Shown here: positions 59,759 through 64,000 of the stretch, in pieces
Position numbering within the stretch: position 1 is the first letter of the stretch
Layout of the letters: each line of letters begins with the position of its first letter
NCBI RefSeq assembly: GCF_002754935.1
Contig: NZ_CP018092.1
Span: forward strand, 2,232,001 to 2,296,000
Source of the DNA: Thermostichus lividus PCC 6715
GTDB taxonomy: Bacteria; Cyanobacteriota; Cyanobacteriia; Thermosynechococcales; Thermosynechococcaceae
Length of the DNA: 64,000 nt
Direction of reading: 5' to 3'
The notes under the pieces: model-generated
Told to the model about the DNA's origin: nothing
The model's database searches: none
Seen by the model: the letters and a program-made list of their open reading frames with translations, nothing else
Position numbers and translations under genes: made by a program

Positions 59759-60109
59759 AAAAAAACGCCGTAAAGCCCCTGCCTTCAGGCATGGGGATAT
59801 AAGGCGCATGTTGTGTTATCAAAAATTTTGGGTCTAAAAACTTGTCTTTTAGAGTGGTTTTAGATTAAACTAAAACCAGAGGTAAGGGTAATCAACCTCT
59901 CTAAAAACCCAATAGCCTAACGGCTAGAAAACAACCTAAGTTTTTTTGGTTGGTTTAACAGTACCTTTGGGCAAAAGGGAACTGCCCCGAAAGGGGGAAC
60001 GCTTGGGGAGATAAGCACCGCTGCCGTGGAGGGGAAACCCGAAATGGTAAGTGCTGTCGCAGAACCAAGAACAAGAATCCCCTGCCTTTAGGCATGGGGA
60101 GTATGTCAA
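59759..60109 (+). mobile_element. IS608-like non-autonomous element (MITE), family B copy 2
   Basis: A 351-bp element, sister of 21351-21700. It follows TTAC (59755-59758) and ends TCAA (60106-60109); AAAG and GAAT guides stand before the left and right hairpins, and both hairpins carry an unpaired base. Its right third resembles the tnpB 3' end of the neighbouring element but in opposite orientation, so two right ends face outward around tnpB. Its TCAA supplies the stop codon of the LabA-like gene. Confidence 0.87.
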
Positions 60110-60633
60110 GAGGAATGAATATCAATCTTTTCAATGAACGTGCGAATCTCGTTGAGGTCAATGTAGCGATCAGTGGCGTTACGCAGTTCGCGGGCAATCA
60201 TGCCTTCTGTCGAAACAACAGTAATGTGAGTATTTTTTGACCGGAGTAATTCGATGGCGCGCTCAAAGTCACCATCACCGCTGAATAGAACAACGCGATC
60301 GTACTGGCCAACAGTGTTAAACATATCAATGACGATCTCAATATCTAAATTTGCTTTTTGGGAGTATTTGCCAACACTTTCGTCGTAGTACTCCTTCAGC
60401 AGTTTGGTGCGCACCGTATAGCCCAAGTTAATCAAGGCATCCCGAAAGGATCGCTGATCTTGGCTGTCTTTGAGGCCGGTGTACCAAAATGCATTCACAA
60501 GGACAATATTAGGATCCCGCGTAAAAAATTCAAGCACGCGGCGAGGGTCAAAAAACCAGCCATTTTTTTGCTGGGCATAAAACATATTATTCCCATCGAT
60601 AAAAATAGAAAGACGTTCTTGATGGGGGAGCAT
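60106..60633 (-). CDS. LabA-like NYN-domain protein
   Basis: A 175-residue PIN-like protein with LSIFIDGNNMFYAQ (first Asp) near residue 8, NLDIEIVIDMF near 94, LFSGDGDFERAIELLRS near 114 and TEGMIARELRNATDRYIDL near 140. It belongs to the LabA/DUF88 family; LabA in Synechococcus is a circadian output component acting with KaiC and RpaA. The metal-binding acidic residues are present, so RNase activity is possible. The last codon and stop (TCT TGA) are partly made by the MITE end; excision would give TCG TAA, the same protein. Start ATG 60633. Confidence 0.85.
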   Translation of the reverse strand: MLPHQERLSIFIDGNNMFYAQQKNGWFFDPRRVLEFFTRDPNIVLVNAFWYTGLKDSQDQRSFRDALINLGYTVRTKLLKEYYDESVGKYSQKANLDIEIVIDMFNTVGQYDRVVLFSGDGDFERAIELLRSKNTHITVVSTEGMIARELRNATDRYIDLNEIRTFIEKIDIHSS

Positions 60634-60942
60634 AGAGAGGTAACCTAGAGAAAGATCAATCGGTTGACAACACCATGAATAATGGAATTAGGGTCGCTTA
60701 GATATACGCATCACTGGTAACAAAGATTTAGATTTACAAGTACAGTTTTATCTGTGATTTTATCAAGATCAAGTTTTATCAGAAAAGAGCGATGCCCTTG
60801 TGACAGAGAAATGCCATAAAAAGTTCACGGCAAACACTTTTTAGAGAAACTTACTTAAAGTTTAATAACTGTAAACTATTGTAATGGAATTCAGCGAAAC
60901 CGACTAGAGGGTGCGCTGATTTGTGCTGGTAAAACGTAGGGA
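60634..60942. other. 309-bp AT-rich gap
   Basis: It lies downstream of the kinase and upstream of the LabA-like gene, both on the minus strand. It is AT-rich with a small stem AGTTTA/TAAACT near 60857-60876 that could end the kinase transcript, and probably holds the LabA-like promoter. No gene seen. Confidence 0.4.
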
Positions 60943-62733
60943 TTAGAGGATCAAATCAATATCCCAAGTTGTAATATCCCATGTTTCTAAAACGTAGCCT
61001 TGATCGCTGCTGCGAATGAGCCACAATTGGCGATCGCCAGTAAAGCCCACACCGTGAATCTCCTGCTCACTTTCGGCAGTGCCAACAATTTCGCCATGGT
61101 AGGTTACAACGTTCAGGCTGCGGCGACCTGCCACCACATACCCCCACGGAGTTGAGCAGAGAAACCGCGGACGAAAGCGTAGCCCTAAGCGTTGCACGCG
61201 CCACGGTCGAAAATTCACCAGCACCAGCAAAGGCTGCTGGGGATGATCTTCAAAGGCAGCAAGCTGCCACTCCCGTTGTAGTGCAGGGGTTATGAGGCTC
61301 AAGTTTACCGGCAGTTGCGTTTGCAGTAACCAATGCCCGCGGCGCTGAAACAAATCAAACTGGGTGCTGATGTGTTCCGTTTTGGGACACTGGTAGCGAC
61401 TGACCACCAGACCGTAACGACGGTTAAGGAGGAATGTACCGAGCCATTCGCCGCCATGCCAATCCCAAACAAGGGTTTGCTGCCGTACCCCATGGAGTAG
61501 ATGGAGGTGCAGTAGGAGCTGTTGCTCGTGGACAAGGGTTTCTGCACACCAGTAGCCACTCGCATCGATGGCGAAGGTATGGGCAGCCATTGAGAGGGGA
61601 CAGGGTACGGGAATGATGTTGTCCTGTACCCACAGCAGTTGTGGTGTTGGCAGGCTCAACCGTAACCAACAGCTTGACTGACTGGTGAAAATCTCTGTCG
61701 TCTGCTGCGTCACAGGCCATTGCTGCTGGATCGCTGGCATACCCTGCGCTGCTGACCAAGCAATGAGCTGATCGCCTATGAGACCATAGACCGCAGATTC
61801 AGTACTCAGCAGCTGTCGTGGGAGGCTGGCTAAGCGGTGCCCCTGAGGGGGTGATAGGAGATAGGCTGCGGGGGAGCGCGAAAACAGGAGTGATTGCTGC
61901 TGCTGTTCGGCATCAGTGACTTCCAAGGCCAGTTGTACGGCTAAAGCCATTTCCGCTGCGGTTTTATAGCGTCGCTGGGGCAGCTTATCCAACGCCTTGG
62001 TAATAATGTTGCGGACTAGAAATGGGATATTCTCCGGTAGTGTGTAAGGACGGCTCAAGTGTGCTGCGATGAGTTCGGCGGGGGTGCCATGGAAGGGGCG
62101 ATCGCCCACCACCATTTCGTAAAGCAAAATACCGACAGCGTAGAGATCCGACACAGGAGAAGTTTGGCCGTAAAAGCGCTCCGGTGCCATGTAGGCCGGG
62201 GAACCCGTCTGGCCGGTGCCTGTGACATCTTCAATGAGCCGCGCCACCCCAAAATCCGAAACCTTGGCGTGCCAGCCCGTGGGTTGCAGGTCTAGCAGGA
62301 TATTTTCGGGCTTGAGATCGCAGTGGATAATGCCCCGATGGTGGGCATAGCTGAGGGCAGACAAAATATCAAGGATAATGCGTAATGCGGTTGTCAAGGG
62401 TAAGCTTTGCTCCTGTTCAAGGAGCGATCGCAGTGTGCCGCCCACGCAATAGTCCATCACTAAACTGCGGTACTGCATCTGCCCCTGCTGGCGGGCAGGA
62501 ATATAGTCAATGGCCTGACAACTCACCACATGAGGATGCTGCAGCGTCAGCAAGAAGTTGAGTTCCCGTAAGAACCCGCGGGTGAGCAAGTGTCGCTCAT
62601 TGAGCACCTTAATGGCAACCAGTTCCCCAGATTCGCGGTTCACACCGACATACACTTGCCCATACTGCCCCTGCCCGGCTACATCCAAGAGCCGATAACG
62701 AGAGGTTTGGGCAGCGTGAGCCGTGAGTAGCAA
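60943..62733 (-). CDS. Serine/threonine protein kinase with C-terminal propeller-like domain
   Basis: A 596-residue protein. The kinase domain covers about 13-275: GQGQYGQVYVG (P-loop), VAIKVLN (Lys), HRGIIHCDLKPENILLD (catalytic loop), DFGVARLIEDV and SPAYMAPERFYG. The HCD variant of HRD is common in bacterial kinases. No transmembrane helix follows; residues 300-596 have repeated short strands with Trp (ASGYWCAETL, WLLQTQLPVNLSL, TPWGYVVAGRRSLNVV), suggesting a beta-propeller sensor. Starts with TTG 62733, as an upstream stop blocks extension. Target unknown. Confidence 0.88.
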   Translation of the reverse strand: MLLTAHAAQTSRYRLLDVAGQGQYGQVYVGVNRESGELVAIKVLNERHLLTRGFLRELNFLLTLQHPHVVSCQAIDYIPARQQGQMQYRSLVMDYCVGGTLRSLLEQEQSLPLTTALRIILDILSALSYAHHRGIIHCDLKPENILLDLQPTGWHAKVSDFGVARLIEDVTGTGQTGSPAYMAPERFYGQTSPVSDLYAVGILLYEMVVGDRPFHGTPAELIAAHLSRPYTLPENIPFLVRNIITKALDKLPQRRYKTAAEMALAVQLALEVTDAEQQQQSLLFSRSPAAYLLSPPQGHRLASLPRQLLSTESAVYGLIGDQLIAWSAAQGMPAIQQQWPVTQQTTEIFTSQSSCWLRLSLPTPQLLWVQDNIIPVPCPLSMAAHTFAIDASGYWCAETLVHEQQLLLHLHLLHGVRQQTLVWDWHGGEWLGTFLLNRRYGLVVSRYQCPKTEHISTQFDLFQRRGHWLLQTQLPVNLSLITPALQREWQLAAFEDHPQQPLLVLVNFRPWRVQRLGLRFRPRFLCSTPWGYVVAGRRSLNVVTYHGEIVGTAESEQEIHGVGFTGDRQLWLIRSSDQGYVLETWDITTWDIDLIL

Positions 62734-62830
62734 GGGGCCTCAACAACAAGGGTTAACAACAAGGACTCCAACCTTTATTCGCTGTTGCGCTAGGTGAAAT
62801 ACAGATCAAATTTAGCAACGTTGAGGTTTT

Positions 62831-63640
62831 TCAGGAAAAGAGCAATTCTAGGGGAACTTCCTTCTCCGCCTGCTCAGCGCTGCCTACTTCGTGGATGCGT
62901 TTGGCTAAATCCCGTGCCCGCTGATAACTGGCAATATCACCACTTTCAAAGAACAGTTTAGCAGCGGTTCGCAAATCTTCGACGGCACCCTTGCGATCGC
63001 CTAGGGTAGAGCGTGCCACCCCACGATTGTGGTATGCCTTAGCATAGGCATTGTTGATGCGAATAGCTTCTGAGTAATCCAGCACCGCTGCTTCTGCATC
63101 TCCAAGGCGTTGGTGGGTTAGGCCGCGGTTATAGTAGGCTTTCGCATGACTTGGATCCGTTTGAATCACTTGAGTATTCTTCTCAATTTCCCGCAGACAG
63201 TCGAGCACCTCTTCAATTTGTTTTTGCTCCGTATCCAGAATGCGGGTGTAATCGTGAAGATCCCGCGTCCCTTGGTTGAGCTGAAGTACTTGCTGCTGTA
63301 CATCTTCGAGGCGATCGCGCACTTGACTCAGAGCAAAGGTCAGGTTTGTCAGGTTCGACTGCTGCGTTGCCTGAGACTCGATCACTTGAGCCATCTGTTC
63401 GCGCTGTGCCTCAGCAAATTCCTTAAGGCTCGCGTTCAGTGTCTTGCGGCTGACAAGGTTTAGGCCCACCGCCAAGGATAATGGCAGCGGGGCGATCGCC
63501 GTCAAAATGGTTTGCTGAGTTACTGCGGCTGCAATGGAAAGAACCACCGTCAACCCAGTTGCCCCCGACTCCACCAGCTCAAAACCCCCTACTTTTGGTA
63601 CAGATGGGATAGGATTTGCACTTAAATCACGATTTTCCAT
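62831..63640 (-). CDS. Membrane-associated TPR protein
   Basis: A 269-residue protein. Two short hydrophobic segments near residues 28-62 (TGLTVVLSIAAAV, TAIAPLPLSLAVGLNL) precede a coiled coil (about 65-150; VRDRLEDVQQQVLQL) and two to three TPR units (AKAYYNRGLTHQRLGDAEAAVLDYSEAI, AKAYHNRGVARSTLGDRKGAVEDL). It likely scaffolds a complex at the cytoplasmic membrane. Start ATG 63640. It lies between the kinase and a ferredoxin gene on the same strand; no link is proven. Confidence 0.75.
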   Translation of the reverse strand: MENRDLSANPIPSVPKVGGFELVESGATGLTVVLSIAAAVTQQTILTAIAPLPLSLAVGLNLVSRKTLNASLKEFAEAQREQMAQVIESQATQQSNLTNLTFALSQVRDRLEDVQQQVLQLNQGTRDLHDYTRILDTEQKQIEEVLDCLREIEKNTQVIQTDPSHAKAYYNRGLTHQRLGDAEAAVLDYSEAIRINNAYAKAYHNRGVARSTLGDRKGAVEDLRTAAKLFFESGDIASYQRARDLAKRIHEVGSAEQAEKEVPLELLFS

Positions 63641-63678
63641 GGTTTAGCTCCCTATAAACTTGTAAACAGACGGCTGCC

Positions 63679-64000
63679 CTAGGCATCCGACGTATTGGCA
63701 AGGAATTGTCCCACTTGCACTTGGGTATCTTTTAGCTGGGTAATCATCGTCCGGGTAATCAGCTTACCCGCTTCCACCAAAATGCGCCCATCCAGAGGAT
63801 GCAGAATATCCTGCTCTGCCCGCCGCCCAATCAGGGATTCAATATCCTCCACTGCATTGACGTACATCCCTGAGGGTAACTCCACCACCACCCCTGAGCC
63901 AAGAACCCGCGCCTGGCAGGCAAGGCGCGACGATGTGTTAGCGGTTGTAATCACCTCTAAGGTGCGCTGCTCTCGCTTAGTCATCGGCGAGAGGCTTTCC
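63679..64000 (-). CDS. 2Fe-2S ferredoxin-like protein, N-terminus beyond the window
   Basis: The frame stays open to the window edge (ESLSPMTKREQRTLEVI) and contains SRLACQARVLGSGVVVEL, the region of the last cluster Cys in plant/bacterial-type 2Fe-2S ferredoxins. The CxxxxCxxC loop would lie outside. The ATG at 63984 is therefore internal rather than the start. A tail of about 60 residues (SLIGRRAEQDILHPLDGRILVEAG) extends past the ferredoxin fold and is of unknown role. Confidence 0.75.
   Translation of the reverse strand, partial: ESLSPMTKREQRTLEVITTANTSSRLACQARVLGSGVVVELPSGMYVNAVEDIESLIGRRAEQDILHPLDGRILVEAGKLITRTMITQLKDTQVQVGQFLANTSDA

Overview
The window is chromosome from a unicellular cyanobacterium, most likely the thermophilic Thermosynechococcus / Parathermosynechococcus lineage. 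The support is a nine-gene phycocyanin operon cpcBACDEF with three tandem cpcG linkers, chlorophyll genes chlG and chlP, photosystem II lipoprotein CyanoQ, plastid-type genes ycf35 and ycf46, a DnaE broken at a split intein, and many HIP1 palindromes (GCGATCGC). The genus is inferred from gene order and protein character; no search was run.

Layout. 0-5 kb: truncated IS605-type relic, seven-iron-type ferredoxin overlapping nagA, tRNA-Ser, a manC-type bifunctional enzyme and a gltS-like transporter broken by one base. 5-11.3 kb: glgP, chlG, an RluD-type pseudouridine synthase and chlP, with an eroded transposon end before chlG. 11.3-21.3 kb: a second copy of the first relic, an IS1 transposase scrap, an OGT-like glycosyltransferase, pyrG with a DUF3318 gene, and a 1751-residue secreted TPS/CHAT protein. 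The OGT-like and CHAT genes lie in stretches almost free of HIP1. 21.3-34 kb: a MITE, a HerA-like ATPase split by a T9 run, a NYN/OST-HTH protein, birA, an IS1 scrap, AI-2E and MgtC family membrane proteins, a MacB-type permease, cysC, dnaE-N and psbQ. 34-42 kb: PadR regulator, family 4 uracil-DNA glycosylase, the cpc operon and its terminator. 42-50 kb: decayed IS1 transposase, exported protein, tRNA-Leu, ycf46-ycf35, a ribbon-helix-helix protein divergent from metH, then metH and rodA. 50-64 kb: Cache/HAMP protein, GIY-YIG protein, nitroreductase, SLH porin, pentapeptide protein, MlaF-type ABC ATPase, HEAT protein, orphan ureB, intact tnpB, a MITE at the stop codon of a LabA-like gene, a Ser/Thr kinase, a TPR protein and the end of a 2Fe-2S ferredoxin.

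The genes form one clear functional unit. CpcB and CpcA form the phycocyanin discs, CpcC and CpcD are rod linkers, CpcE/F attach the bilin to CpcA, and the CpcG proteins join rods to the core. The mobile DNA tells the second story. Two families of small IS200/IS605 derivatives keep both transposon ends and a piece resembling the tnpB 3' end (omega-RNA region) but encode no protein. In one family the cleavage and guide tetranucleotides match the IS608 pattern, and one copy sits exactly in a stop codon without changing the protein. The least understood locus is the HerA-like ATPase followed by a membrane-anchored NYN/OST-HTH protein. I saw no CRISPR array, prophage or rRNA.
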